DNA from: Phaffia rhodozyma
Taxonomy: Eukaryota; Basidiomycota; Tremellomycetes; Cystofilobasidiales; Mrakiaceae
Length of the DNA stretch: 64,000 nucleotides
Direction: 5' to 3'
Assembly (NCBI GenBank): GCA_014706385.1
Contig: JACGZH010000002.1
Coordinates: 744,001 to 808,000 of the forward strand
Shown: positions 10,878 to 22,021 of the stretch, in pieces
Layout of the letters: each line of letters begins with the position of its first letter
Numbering within the stretch: the stretch's first letter is position 1
Notes under the pieces: model-generated
The model's database searches: none
Told to the model about the DNA's origin: nothing
What the model saw: only the letters and a program-made list of their open reading frames with translations
Program-made: the position numbers and the translations under genes

Positions 10878-13129
10878 CTAGTCCGCCCAAGCACTAGGAA
10901 TCTTGTCCACCACAAGACCCCACCGATCAAACCCACCGGCATCCTTTTCTTTTCGCCTCATCAAATCCATCCATCCATCCGTCGATAGCTCAACTCGCTC
11001 TTGTTTCTGTTCCGCCTCCTCTATCTGCTCCTGATCTTGAGTCTTCATACTCTCCAGCCCGTGACTGAGATCTTCCTTGTCGCACCAAAACATTTTCCAC
11101 TTCCCTCCTTCACCTCCGATTCTCAAAAAGCCATCGCTCCTCTCAAAGTACCATTTGTTCACCGGGTTATCTGCACGACTTCTCCATACAAGATCCCGAC
11201 CTTTCAAAGTGCCCGCCAGCGAACCAGGCGTTGTGTTCAGCGCAGAAGACAGTCCTGATCCAAATGTCTCGTCCCGAAGAGCTGACCAGAGAAAGTCGAC
11301 AGTGCCCGAGACGGCTCCTTGGTGAGAAGGCAAAACGGCGAACTTGTCGAGATAGGAGATGGGAGGGAGACCCGAATCGGCAAGCTCGGTTCCTTCTTCC
11401 CATTCATTGGTCACGATAGCCGCGCCGGCATAGTCTCCGGCGATAAGTACAAAGTCCAGGTGTTTTTCAAGCCGTTTGTAGAATGCCTCCTGGTTAAGCT
11501 TACGTTTGAAGCTTGATTCCAACAGTGTCGTCATCTTGACTCGGTCGAATCCCCTTGGGTTTCGGATGATCTCGATAGGAAGACCTAGCCGGATCAAGGT
11601 CGGCGTGTGAGGGGTGAGCTTCTTTTGCGAATCAAGCAGCGCATGAGGAAGGGAGGGAGAGTGGGCTGGCTTGTTGGTGATTAGGTTTCCAATTAGGGCC
11701 ATCGGCGATTTATAGGAAACTACAATTCCTGACGCAGTTGGCGGCATGAGCTGCAGGCATTCTTTTGATAAGTGCAAATTTCGTAGCGCAGTCGGATGAG
11801 AGTTGTTCCACTCGGAAGAGAACGTCTGATTGATGAAAGAGTATTCGGATGTCAAGTTGATTGTCAAGTGAGGAAGGCCCTGACGAGCGTATGAAGGTAT
11901 GCCGCCCTCTCGGTTGATGAGCATGAGCCGATAGGGGGTCAAATTCAACGGGTCAAGTAGCGGAGACGATTGAGATGAACTGGAAGACGTTGATGACGAG
12001 GATGATGACGAAGATACCGACTCGGCAATTGCAATGGATTCGGAGAGAGAAGTTTCGGATGCTACTCTGAACGGTACGTTACCCTTGTCATTGGACAGGC
12101 TAGTGGCTTTTCCAGCTTCAGCGAGGCCTTTGACAAGAGCAAGAACGACTTCGTTTGCATCACCTCTCTCAACCTTGGTTTTCTCTCCACTGACTTCTAA
12201 GATGAGCGGTGGTAGGACCGGGATCTCTCCGGCCTTCAGCGCATTGATCACGGCTGATAAGTTCGCCTGTTCGACCGTCACTCTTCTCTGCCCACCCTGT
12301 TCTGGATCTGGACTGGCGGTGATTGGCACCTGCAGGACGGGCCTGGCTTCGCTCCCAAGCCCAACCAGCATGGAGACGACACGCTCCATCTCTCTCAATG
12401 CCTCCTGCCTGGCCTCCCGACCGAATTTGCCCCCTTGTTGTCCGTCAGGATGCCAGCCTTCTTGGTCGACCACAATCACACTGACGAGACCGAGCTGCTG
12501 AAGATAGACCATACCACGGCATATCGACTCGAGCTGTCGGTCAGTGAAAGGACCTTGGATCTTGACTACGGCGGTGTGGCGGCGACGGTGGTGGTTCAGC
12601 AAGCTCGACACCAACGCTGCGGACTGTTGCTTATCGGATTCTACCGGCGTAGGTCTTTTAGAATCGGAGGGAGACAGAGGTGCACCGAACGAGGCGAGAA
12701 ACGACCGAGAGTCACGTAGTGATGGCGAAGCATTCAAGATAGACAAGATGAAGTCCTAGGAGAAAGAGTTGCAACACAATAGATGAAGATGAATGATTGA
12801 TCTAGCCGTTGATATCCCTCTGAGTCGGTCGAGTTGATGTTCAAGGACTGACATTATGACCAAACGCCTCAGACTTATCCTGGACGTCTTTCCGAACCAC
12901 CGGCGAGCTCTGTAAACGCCGGCATGACTGAGATCAAGGAAGCAATCAGCCGACTGTTTTACAAGGAGAACCAGACAGTAAATCCAGATGAGCAAGAAGG
13001 TGAGAAGAAGATGGGACAAACATCCTTAGCAAGATAGTTCAAGTTGGCCGACCTGCATCTCTCGAATGTTGTTGAAAGCTTGTTGGATAGACCATCCGCG
13101 AGCTCTTGGCCGGCTCGACGAAGAAGCAT
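10878..13129 (-). CDS. ARG2: N-acetylglutamate synthase, mitochondrial
   Basis: First enzyme of arginine synthesis: acetyl-CoA plus glutamate to N-acetylglutamate, in mitochondria. Three exons in phase 0: 13129-13022 (MLLRRAGQELADGLSNKLS..., a possible targeting start), 12927-12853 (SCRRLQSSPVVRKDVQDKSE) and 12755-10878. The last exon opens DFILSILNASPSLRDSRSFL, the usual fungal Arg2 beginning, then an amino-acid-kinase-like region with a long Ser linker, then the C-terminal acetyltransferase part (YLDKFAVLPSHQGAVSGTVD; LVWRSRADNPVNKWYFERS). Ends at Ala-Asp-stop. The start at 13129 is inferred from phase and its basic N-terminus. Enzymes of this type are commonly inhibited by arginine; the window does not show this. 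Confidence 0.9.
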
Positions 13130-13391
13130 TCGGATTGGACGTTCTACGCTGTTTCTAGTTTCTGGCTAGACTCGCTCACTATCAGTCTGGGATTCTAGGC
13201 TGTATGCTTTTACACCTGTCTTTGTTACTGCTGTTGTCGTTATTGTTGTTGGTAGTAAGAGATCATCTTATCGTCAAGGATTCCATGTGTTAAATAAATG
13301 TATGATACGAAATTTCTTAGGCAATTACACAATCTTGCTCCTTCCCACTCTGACGATCATCCATCCTTACCATCATTCACCATTCGTCGTC

Positions 13392-14625
13392 ATGGCTTCT
13401 TCTTCTTCTTCTAAAATTAATGATAGTAAGGTTCCATCACAGACACTTTGGCAGGCCTCACAGCCGCCCTCAGAGGACCTCGATCCGTCGGATGCGGTAT
13501 CTTGGTTTGCCTACACCGCGGCCGTTGCCCTTGCCTCGCTAGCTATCCCGCTCATCACCTTTCCAAGATTAATCATGTTCCTCATGGGAGGTCTCGATGA
13601 GGAGAGCACACAGATGGGGAAAATTGGCCGTACACAAAGAGAAATCTTCTCGTCAGGCCGGATTGGCTTGACCAGACTGGAGAGATTCTTATGTTTGCAG
13701 ATGGGGGTGCTGTATGTCATCTTGCTCGCTCTCTGTCGTTCAATCTTGATACGTCACTGATCTTACTCCTGGGTTTCCCTTTTTTAATGCGCTGGCCGCT
13801 TGACGCAGATTGATCGCGCTGGCTTGTCTCATCCTCTGTATGGTTCGTCTTCTCTTCAATCTTCTTGTTCTGAGTATCGTGATGCCTCAGCCTGTCTCAT
13901 CAATTTATCATCCATGTTGTTGTCATCGTCATAATCATCATCACTGTGCATAATAGACCGCCCCTCCAGCTCCACATTTAGACCCTGTGCAACCAGAAGC
14001 ACCTTCTTCTACCGCCACCACCGGTCACTCCAAACGGTCTAGATTCAAGCAAACTCCTCAGCGGGTTCAGACTAGTATGTTTATTTTTCCAGATTTTTGA
14101 CTCAGCATCCTATCGGCTAATCATCCTTGCTCTGGATTTGTCCTATAAACCCCATAGTATGGATTCTTACTCCGTTGTTCTTCATCTCAGCTGGCACGAG
14201 CTACAACACGGCTCTTTCCGGTCTGAGTCTGTATGTTACCTTCGTGACGGGCGTCATTGGAGTGTATGGTGCTTGGGTAGTGAGCATACATCCTCTAACT
14301 TTTTCGGAAGCTTAGGTTGAAGCGGACTGTTTTGTAGGAAACGATTCTAATTCGATACCTCTTGATCTTCGTTTGATAGTGCATGTTTTTCGAGGAACCT
14401 TCGCATCTATCGAAAACGACTAAAGCGGACAAACGGACGAGTTCTTTTCCCTTCAAGAACAAGGCGAGCGCGAGAGAGATCAAGAAGGCTTTTATCAGCT
14501 CCAACCTGAATCAGGACCAGAGTGGGTCTAAGTCTGGTCTGTCAACCATTGGGATTGAAATCGGCTCTACATCCGGAACGAATTCAAGAAGGACGGATGA
14601 GTTTGAGCTGAAAGAGCGCCGTTGA
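13392..14625 (+). CDS. Unknown four-TM membrane protein
   Basis: I do not recognise the family by name. Exons join in phase: from ATG 13392 (Ser-rich start, then AVSWFAYTAAVALASLAIPL, the first membrane segment; GRTQREIFSSGRIGLTRLER loop), a short exon LIALACLILCM (13809-13842), an exon with a proline-rich loop (PPAPHLDPVQPEAPSS), an exon with two helices (WILTPLFFISAGTSYNTALS; LYVTFVTGVIGVYGAWC), and a basic tail (SKTTKADKRTSSFPFKNKAS) to the stop at 14623-14625. About four membrane helices with a cytosolic-looking charged tail. It runs divergently from ARG2, with 262 bp between the starts. Function unknown. Confidence 0.65.
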
Positions 14626-14879
14626 GATTTCGGTCCTCGATCTACCTCTTTGCTACCCTGCTCACTGTATCTATCCTTTCTTTCTCTACTTTTTACATAT
14701 GCATGTATCTTACCTCCATGCTTCTATACGTTTGACGATCTACTTCAGATACCATCATCTGTACCTTACATGTCATGATCTTCCCTTGAATGACTCCTTC
14801 TCGTTAAGTGATCCTTAAGTCGTTTATGTGAAGCGAGCACATCCTATTACATTTTTCTAACAGATAGGGGAAACGTTGT

Positions 14880-16334
14880 CTACTGGATGAGAATCATCCA
14901 AGCGAGCATAAAGTAGAATAGAAACAAAGGATAAACAGCCATAGCCTGTTTCGATGCAGGTAATCTCGTGCCAGAGAGAAAGTTGACAGAAGCTAAGAGG
15001 TGAAAAACACGGTCGTATTCAGCTTGGTTCGATCAAAGAGAAGGAAAGAGAAGAGAACGAAGAAGACATACCCCAAACAGACCAGGCCATGCATCCTAGA
15101 CTGACGGGTAGTCTGATGATGAGTGAGTGAAGGAAGAATGATACAATAGATGCCAGCAACAGTGGAGCGACACAATACCCAAGTACACACTAAAAAGATT
15201 TTGTTGAAGCAAAAGACAACAAGTGAACATCATCGGACGTGGTTCTCTTTGAAAGAGGAATCGTTTGAGATGTAAAACGTACAAGAGACTGAAAGAACGA
15301 CCTATTGTTGGTTTAGACAGAACAAAGAGTTAGAATTGGCATGCTTAGTCTAGAATATGTTGAGAGGCAGGCGCTTGGACGAACACTTTTCCCCCTAGTA
15401 GCTTTGCATTCACAGTTACGACTACACTACCAATCGTCACTAGCGAGATTACCATGGAGAAAGCCTCAATCGATTGCGCTGCCGGAGCCTGAACGGATGT
15501 CATAAACAGAAGGTTAAGAGAAGACATGAAAGAATAGCAGGGTATCAGTCTGGTGAGTTCCAATGCTCGACGAACGAGACTTCCATCGCGATCAAAGAAA
15601 GGGTCAAGAGGCGTACATCTAATGAGAGCATGATAGCCAACGCCAAACATATCACCAACGGTCCCCATAGGTCCCAATCTCTCAACAGATCCAATTGGGA
15701 TCCGATTCCGTTTGTTCGTGGAGGGTATAGAACCTGAAGCAGTTTTGCATAAATGCTTTTCAGATCCCGAAGCTGATATAGATGAGCAAAGAAGAGTAAG
15801 GACACGGAAGGCGGTAGGTATAAAGTTATTGACAGATAGATATAGATGGAAGAGGCGTACAATAGTTTCCGACACGGGTTCATCAAGAGTGTTCATTCCT
15901 GTATATCTCTAGAGAGCCTCGTGCCGAACAGGGAATCAAAGAAAGAAAGATTGGGGTCGGTTGTTTATGCTCAGCAAACAATCAGTAGCCTGGGGTCGGG
16001 ACGTGACACACGTACGGTCTCAACTCGGACGCCCGCGATGTTTGACCTGGAGGGAGCTGGGTTCGATCCAATACGCCCTGATACTCCACTAGGCACCTGG
16101 GGAGCTGATGGATTCGCGTAAGAAGGTCCACTCGATGATGAAGAGGTAGCTGGGACTGAGGAAGAAGACGTAGCTGCTGCCAGGCCTGGGGTAGGCTTGA
16201 CAAACGAGAGCACATCGTCGTCGTCGTCATCCTTTTGATGCAAAATGAGACAACAAGGTAAATATCAGACCCAAGAACTACTCATGTACAGTACGATTTT
16301 TACTAACGGCTGCAATGTACTGGGGAGCTGCCAT
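14880..16334 (-). CDS. YIP4: YIPF6/Yip4-type Golgi membrane protein
   Basis: Yip1-domain protein of the YIPF6/Yip4 type, which acts with Rab GTPases at Golgi membranes. Exon 1 starts at ATG 16334 (MAAPQYIAA) and joins DDDDDDVLSFVKPTPGLAAA. Middle exons give the Yip core with SVVVTVNAKLLGGKV. A 19-nt microexon (15301-15283) supplies SFFQSL and joins in phase to CVLGYCVAPLLLASIVSFFL. The last exon reads VNFLSGTRLPASKQAMAVYP then LFLFYFMLAWMILIQ-stop, very close to the YIPF6 end. Five membrane helices are expected. Exon borders in 15390-15960 are approximate. Confidence 0.85.
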
Positions 16335-16500
16335 GATAGAATGTATCGAGATAGAAACCGAAGGAGATGGCTAATGGAGTCTTGCTGCTATAGACTGAAG
16401 AAGATGTGACTGATGTATCTATGTTTCTCCCGACGCTTAGGTAATATATCATATCAGAGCACTTGCACTACCGAGCGCTACATTATAGAAATCCTCCAGA

Positions 16501-18483
16501 TCAGACATAATCCAGATCAACCCAAGACTCATAATCAAGTCCAAGGACCTAGGCATAGAGATATCATGCATAAATGAGTCAGCAATTGACTTGAGAGTAT
16601 GATAGAGGAGAGACTGAACGAACAGCTGTGATAGTGTAGTTTTCAGCCTCCGACTGGGTCAGCTCCTGAGCAAAGCCTATGATCAAGAAGAAGTCGGTGT
16701 CAGCATTCAGAGCTCGGATTGATCAATGAGCATGAGGATCTTACTAGCTCGTTCAGCTCTGTTGGCGTAGTATGATCCGGGCCCGTAGTTCTATGATATC
16801 AACTGAATCAGACATCAAGTCACGTTGTCCAAAGAGAAAAACAAAACACAAGAACGCACCTTGTACTCGGCCAGGGTGCTCTGATTCACGTTAGGTGTAG
16901 CTACATTCCAGATCTTCCAGCCGACAGGCTGTCGAAGATACGAGACGCTAATCAGCTCAATCCGAGCCCAAGACCACTGTATACAAAATACTATAGATCG
17001 CGCTGGATATACACACGTTGACATGATCTCCGATGTAAGAGTTTCTATAGATTGTCTTGCCGAACGCCTTCCAGGGTCGACCAAGAAAGACGTTTCCGGT
17101 TCCATTTCCGGTGACGTTGGTCGCAGCATCATAAGCAGGGATGATGTTCGACTTATGAAAAACGCTATTAAGAACAAAAGATGATGGCAGGTACCTTCTC
17201 TATTGAGCGCGAGATTGTGGATAATGCTATCATACTTACAACACTTGATGAGCATTCTCGTCAGTTCCCCCAGGAGCTGTGATGTTTCCCTCAGCGGTAG
17301 AGACGATGTCGGATTCTACGTAGAGGTCAAGAACTGTGGTGAGTACTACTCTATATGCAAAAGAATAGCAATCTGACCGTACTATAGATGTAAACAGATG
17401 CATTCTGTCCAAAGATGAAATCTACCAGTTGTTGAAATTTTGAATCTAGTCAATAAAGTATATACAGAAAACCGGAGCCATCTAAGAATCAAAGAAATTA
17501 AATGACTTACCAACGGCTCCCGCAATACAAGACTAAATTTCAGCATAAAATTGAATAATTAGTCACTGCTTGTTTGAATAGCACGAGAAGACGATATACC
17601 TTGGAATAGATCTGAGTGCCAATATTGGCAAGCAACGTATCCTGATATCCAGTCAACTTGACGCCGTAGTAGCCTTGCTTCCCGGCTTGAGCTGAGAGAG
17701 CGACTGGTAGGGAGAAGGTAGAAAACAGACAAGATTGTCAGTCGATGCGACTGAACTAAAATAGGATCGTGAACTTACTTGCTTGACACTGACATCCCGC
17801 AGTGTAATGACCTTTGAAAGATGAATCGAGAAGAGCAATGAAGACGAGCGTGAACGTATGCATCACAACGTTATCACTCAGATGAGTACACTTACCGTAT
17901 GTATTCTCGATACTGATGTGGACCGACAAAAGTGTTATTCATCATCAGAGGGCGAACGAAGACAAGATGGACAGCAACTGATCTATGGCTTACTCCAAGT
18001 TGTACAAGTTCACGCCTGCGCTTTCAGCTCTGACAGTTCCCGACAGATCGTTTGATTTATTCACGGAGACCGCATCAAGGCCGTAGGTGATGACAACCTG
18101 ATTGTTCTTATAGTCCCGAGCATCACTTGTATATCCTTGTATCTTGATCGGTCCCGTCTTGTTCAACACAACCTGTTCGTGGTAAACTAGAACGTACGTC
18201 GATGTAGTGAAATAATCTACCGATTAGAGCTGGTCTGGGTGTCTGAAATAGAGACATATTTACCTCCGGGATACACAAACACATTTCCTCCAGTTGGTCC
18301 CAACGCAGCGAGAGCTTCGGAGATCGTCTTGTATTCCATCTCAAAGTGGTTCGACCCAACGACCAGATCACCTTCTTCGGGTGACGTTCGGTCCCATTTA
18401 TGATTCCTTCCAGTGATAAGAGTTGGTAACGCTTGTACCAAAGCCACGCAAGAGATTACAACGGTCAGTCCTCGGAAACGCAT
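16501..18483 (-). CDS. Pectinesterase (carbohydrate esterase family 8)
   Basis: Secreted pectin methylesterase that removes methyl groups from homogalacturonan. ATG 18483 begins a signal peptide (MRFRGLTVVISCVALVQALP). Then comes HFEMEYKTISEALAALGPTG with GGNVFVYPGGKY, the usual CE8 opening. Central exons carry VKLTGYQDTLL (17660-17620) and GAVDFIFG split by an intron (about 17525 and 17430), with the catalytic Asp residues of both motifs present. Further exons give VFLGRPWKAFGKTIYRNSYI and NYGPGSYYANRAERA, and the last exon ends LGLDYESWVDLDYV-stop at 16501-16503. About ten exons with small AT-rich introns argue against a recent bacterial origin. A minus-strand TATA-like element lies about 70 bp upstream. 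It is the one clearly accessory, plant-polymer-directed gene here. Confidence 0.88.
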
Positions 18484-18550
18484 GATGAAGTTAGTGATAT
18501 GTAAAGCAATCTATGTCGATGAGTAGCAAACATCTGGTTCATAGAACAGC

Positions 18551-18560
18551 TACTTATACA
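18551..18560 (-). promoter_or_regulatory. TATA-like element of the pectinesterase
   Basis: On the minus strand this reads TGTATAAGTA, about 70 bases upstream of the pectinesterase ATG. Position and sequence suit a TATA element of a regulated gene. Motif match only. Confidence 0.35.
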
Positions 18561-19116
18561 CTCTTCATATGATGACATGAAGCGTAAAGGAGAATGAGAA
18601 ATCTTTGGCCAATTCGATATGCGACTATTAGATGATCATCTGACATCATCACGAATCATTCAATCCGGACCGTTCTGGGAAAAAAATCCCTTGATCAATA
18701 TAGAATCAGCTAAAACCATCAGTCTCACAGCCCACGGAACAAACTAGTCCGGATGTTTCCATTCCCGAGCGGTCCGGACTCCGGAATAAAGAAAAGATAC
18801 AAGCTGCACGAGAACGATCGTTTTGAGGATAGAAAGACTAAAAAGGTAGCATGAAGTATCGTTTGATTAATGATGTAAGAACAGCAGTAGAAATTGAAGT
18901 TGATATCCATTTTGTTACCAGTATGATTAAACATGTTAGGGTTAAGCCGGCCATTCAAATGCCTCTTCCACACCTCCATCTATATAGGCTGTTGATATCA
19001 ATCTAGACAATCATCTGTCCACTTGCAAAAAAATTCTTCGACATACTGACCAGAAAAAATGGACTGGGTTTTAAAAATGGATTGAGAGTGACGAGATAGC
19101 AAAAGAAAAACTAGAG
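18561..19116. other. Intergenic upstream of pectinesterase
   Basis: AT-rich stretch between the pectinesterase promoter and the tRNA gene. No supported coding frame or repeat. Confidence 0.5.
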
Positions 19117-19124
19117 AAAAAAAA
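19117..19124 (-). terminator. Pol III terminator of tRNA-Arg
   Basis: Eight A on the plus strand, i.e. T8 on the transcribed sense, beginning 10 nt after the tRNA 3' end. This is the usual oligo-T stop for RNA polymerase III. Confidence 0.75.
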
Positions 19125-19134
19125 GTAAGCTATT

Positions 19135-19207
19135 AACCAGACGCGGGACTCGAACCCGCAACCTTCAGATTAGAAGTCTGACGCTCTACCAATTGAGCCA
19201 GCCCGGC
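19135..19207 (-). tRNA. tRNA-Arg (anticodon TCT)
   Basis: 73-nt intronless cloverleaf on the minus strand. Acceptor GCCGGGC pairs with GTCTGGT (some G-U pairs). The D arm is GCTC-AATTGGTA-GAGC, the anticodon arm TCAGA-CTTCTAA-TCTGA with anticodon TCT, and the T arm GCGGG-TTCGAGT-CCCGC. Reads AGA codons. A T8 terminator follows. Confidence 0.96.
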
Positions 19208-19304
19208 TTCTATATTGAAGAACATTTTACAAAACTATAAGGAGTTCAAAATGCTTTTCTTGACAAGTGTCGAAGTTTCAACAGTCTTGACATGTTTTCA
19301 TCTG

Positions 19305-19770
19305 TTATTTGTTAATCTATTCTTGAGGCATCACCTTCAGACTTCCGTTTGCGCGGAGTCCCAAGCCTCTCTTTCCGAAGAGCTATAGATTTTCTAGCGG
19401 GTTCCCTCCTGTTTTCCTGATTTCTCAATCCGTTTTACTGAAACACCTGGGTGGTGTGTATATGGTTTGGGAAACCAGTGAGGACTTGATTGGGAACAAG
19501 TGCCAGAACGAGAAGTTCGTTTTCACCCTTTCATTTCAGTACTTATCTCCATCTTGAATTCTATTCAACTTTTGTTCGACTATCTTTTGCTTCTTCCTCT
19601 TGAGGCAATATCTCTAGATCTTGCGCGAGGTATCAGAAGCTTCTCTCCGAAGAGCGTTGAAATCCATCTTCAGAGAGACACCTGGACGTTTTATAAATGG
19701 TTTTGGCAAATCAGTGAGCACTTCATCGGAAACAAGTGCTAGAGCGAAAAGTCCATCTTCATTCTTGGAA
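19305..19770. repeat. Diverged direct duplication, about 200-bp unit
   Basis: Two related blocks in the same orientation, about 19305-19525 and 19575-19770, offset by roughly 250-270 bp. Shared landmarks in the same order: CTTGAGGCA; TTGCGCG; TCTCT(TT)CCGAAGAGC (19368 and 19642); ACACCTGG; ATGGTTT; and a long one, CAGTGAGxACTTxATxGGxAACAAGTGCxAGAxCGAxAAGT. Identity is partial with small indels. The second copy holds a 67-codon minus-strand frame (19817-19614); the first copy is broken in that frame. Nature unknown: old local duplication or the remnant of a repeat element next to a tRNA. Confidence 0.75.
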
Positions 19771-19856
19771 TTAAGAGACAGCTCATTAAATAGACAAAGA
19801 GAACCAATGTAGTCCATGAAGATGAATTCAAGACTCGTGTATCAAAAGATGACGCG

Positions 19857-21990
19857 TTATGCTGCATCAACATGCCTCTGCTTGAGCGAATCGCAATGAT
19901 CCTTCAAAACCTTTGCAATATACGTGAAATCCTCCGGTTCATTATACACCTGCGCCGATGCACGTACCCACCTATAGAAACGAATGTCAGAAAGAGAGAT
20001 GACGACGAAAGAATGAGTCGGAATGCCTTGTGTTCATTTAGAAGTGAAAAGAGGGAAGAGCGCACCATTTATTATTGTGGACGAAGGGCATAGCGAAGCA
20101 GTTAGCCTTGAATAATATGTCCAACATAACATCATACTGAGCCACGGCATCCGCATAAGTAGGAGCCTTCACAAGAGGCAGCTCCACATTGACCTTGAAA
20201 CCCAGGATACAGAAACGAGGGAAGTCATCAGAAAATCAGTAATCTACTCTTCTCTATCTGAGAAAGAGAGACCAGTCAGGACACACCATGTTAGCCGTCA
20301 ACTCTCTCTTTTCACTCTCCATGATCTCCATCTGTACATCACCATCGCTCCAAATTGCCTGGAAAATCTTGCCTCCTTCGACAGCCAAGTTATGACAATA
20401 GTCGGTGATAACTTTCTCACCCCCTAGCCAGGCTCGGAAGTCGAGCGCAGCAGTGACCGAAAGGGAAGGAGCAAGATCATTGGTCGCCGTCCAATCTGAA
20501 GTGATGAATACATTGAATTAGCATGTTTCAATCAGGACGAACTTTCATTCGTCAGACAAATCATAGAAAAAAGTCGACACTAACTAAACAATTTGTGGAA
20601 GGGAGCAGGACCATTTACGCCAGGATTCTGTTCATACCACACATGATTCATTCAGTCTGCGGTCGTTCCAAATTTAGCAAGAATATATCTCCGCTTACTG
20701 TTGCAGAGGTGCTATGGCACCAACGTACATACGCGAGTCAATTGAAATATCCTACAACAAACTTGAATGATGAATGAACTCACTATTCTATTGACGTCGG
20801 AAATGAGCTTTGAATCAAACGATGATTTCTCTCCGGAACCCTTTATCAAAACAGGATTGGTGAGTCATGAGTCAATTGTCTTCATGTAGAAGAGAAAACG
20901 TAAGAACCAAATTGCACGAAGGTTTACCATAAAACAGCCAATGCTCTCTTAGTGTACATCCATTTATGACAATTTGAGATGAAAAAATCACACGTTTCAG
21001 GATCCGATAGATCGATTGGTTGTTGACCTATTTAACAAACAATACAAAACAGGATTCAATTGAAAGAAGACAATCACGACTGAAGATGGACATCGCGTTG
21101 TCATGCAAAATTGTTTACCAATCAGGTGAGCACCGTCAACTATACATAATGCTTGATGTTTCTTGGCTATCTTCGCAACTTCCCTCCAAGGCAACACTAT
21201 TCCCGGATTGGAAGCAATCGCATCGACTAAAACAAGTCTGACTTTTCCTGGGCCTTGCTCATTGAGTTTCTTCACCGCGCTTTCCGTAAGAGAGACGATC
21301 TCAGCGTGAGCCATAGGAAAGGTCAAAGGGATGATGTGAACATTGAGGTTAAGCGATGGGAATCGATCCGCAGTGTAGGCTAGAGCCTTATAAACAGGAC
21401 CGTAAGTAGTGCTGTCTGTTTGGATATCAGCCAATCAAGAGTATCAAGCGATGGAATGGCAAAAAACATGCAGGCACGAACAATGTACGATGATGTCATT
21501 TTCTTTCCAAGCGATATTGTTCAACACAGTGCTGATAGCCTGCATATGGATGATGATCACGTATGAGCTATCGAAGCAAGATTGAAGCAAGTACGGAATA
21601 AAGAAGACTGACGTGACTTGTGTTAGGTGTGAGGACGACATCGTCGGACTTGGCCTTCATAAGCTCTGCAACTTGTGCTCTCGCAGTTGCCAGTAGAGGA
21701 ATATATTCTCTCTTCCTGTTTTGAGTAAAAACGGTTGGACAGGTAATATTAAACAAGTAGACAAACAACGATAGAAAAGGTCGAAAAAGAGTCACGAACA
21801 GAAACAAGTCTGGTTTGGACTCGCAAGCGGCGGTGATTTCCTCGCCATACTTGAGAACTGGAAGGGGCGCTGCTCCATACGCGCCATGGTTGAGATTCAC
21901 ATATCCTGGGCTGAATGCGAAGTATTTCTTGATTCCATGACCGAGCACAGGAGGATTGGCATTGTTAGCAGGAAGTACGGATTCAGGCAT
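19857..21990 (-). CDS. PLP-dependent class V aminotransferase-fold enzyme, Egt2-like candidate
   Basis: Fold-type I PLP enzyme of the cysteine desulfurase/isopenicillin-N epimerase group. From ATG 21990: GHGIKKYFAFSPGYVNLNHG (substrate-binding start of the group), then REYIPLLATARAQVAELMKA and DDVVLTPNTSH. The exon 21430-21110 has LNEQGPGKVRLVLVDAIASN and HQALCIVDGAHLIG, whose Asp contacts the pyridine nitrogen. The Schiff-base lysine is in NCHKWMYTKRALAVLW (about 20970-20925). 3' exons read DWTATNDLAPSLSVTAALDF and HLQ-like helices, ending HVDAA-stop. Fungal Egt2 (hercynylcysteine sulfoxide lyase of ergothioneine synthesis) is in this group, but a generic cysteine lyase is equally possible. 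Several introns; borders near 20270-20480 are approximate. Confidence 0.72.
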
Positions 21991-22021
21991 AGTTGATGGG
22001 CTAGGTTTTGGATGATCGTGG

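Noticed and set aside
19208..19856. LTR retrotransposon
   Set aside because: No terminal TG/CA ends, primer site or polymerase frame seen; only a diverged direct duplication is supported.
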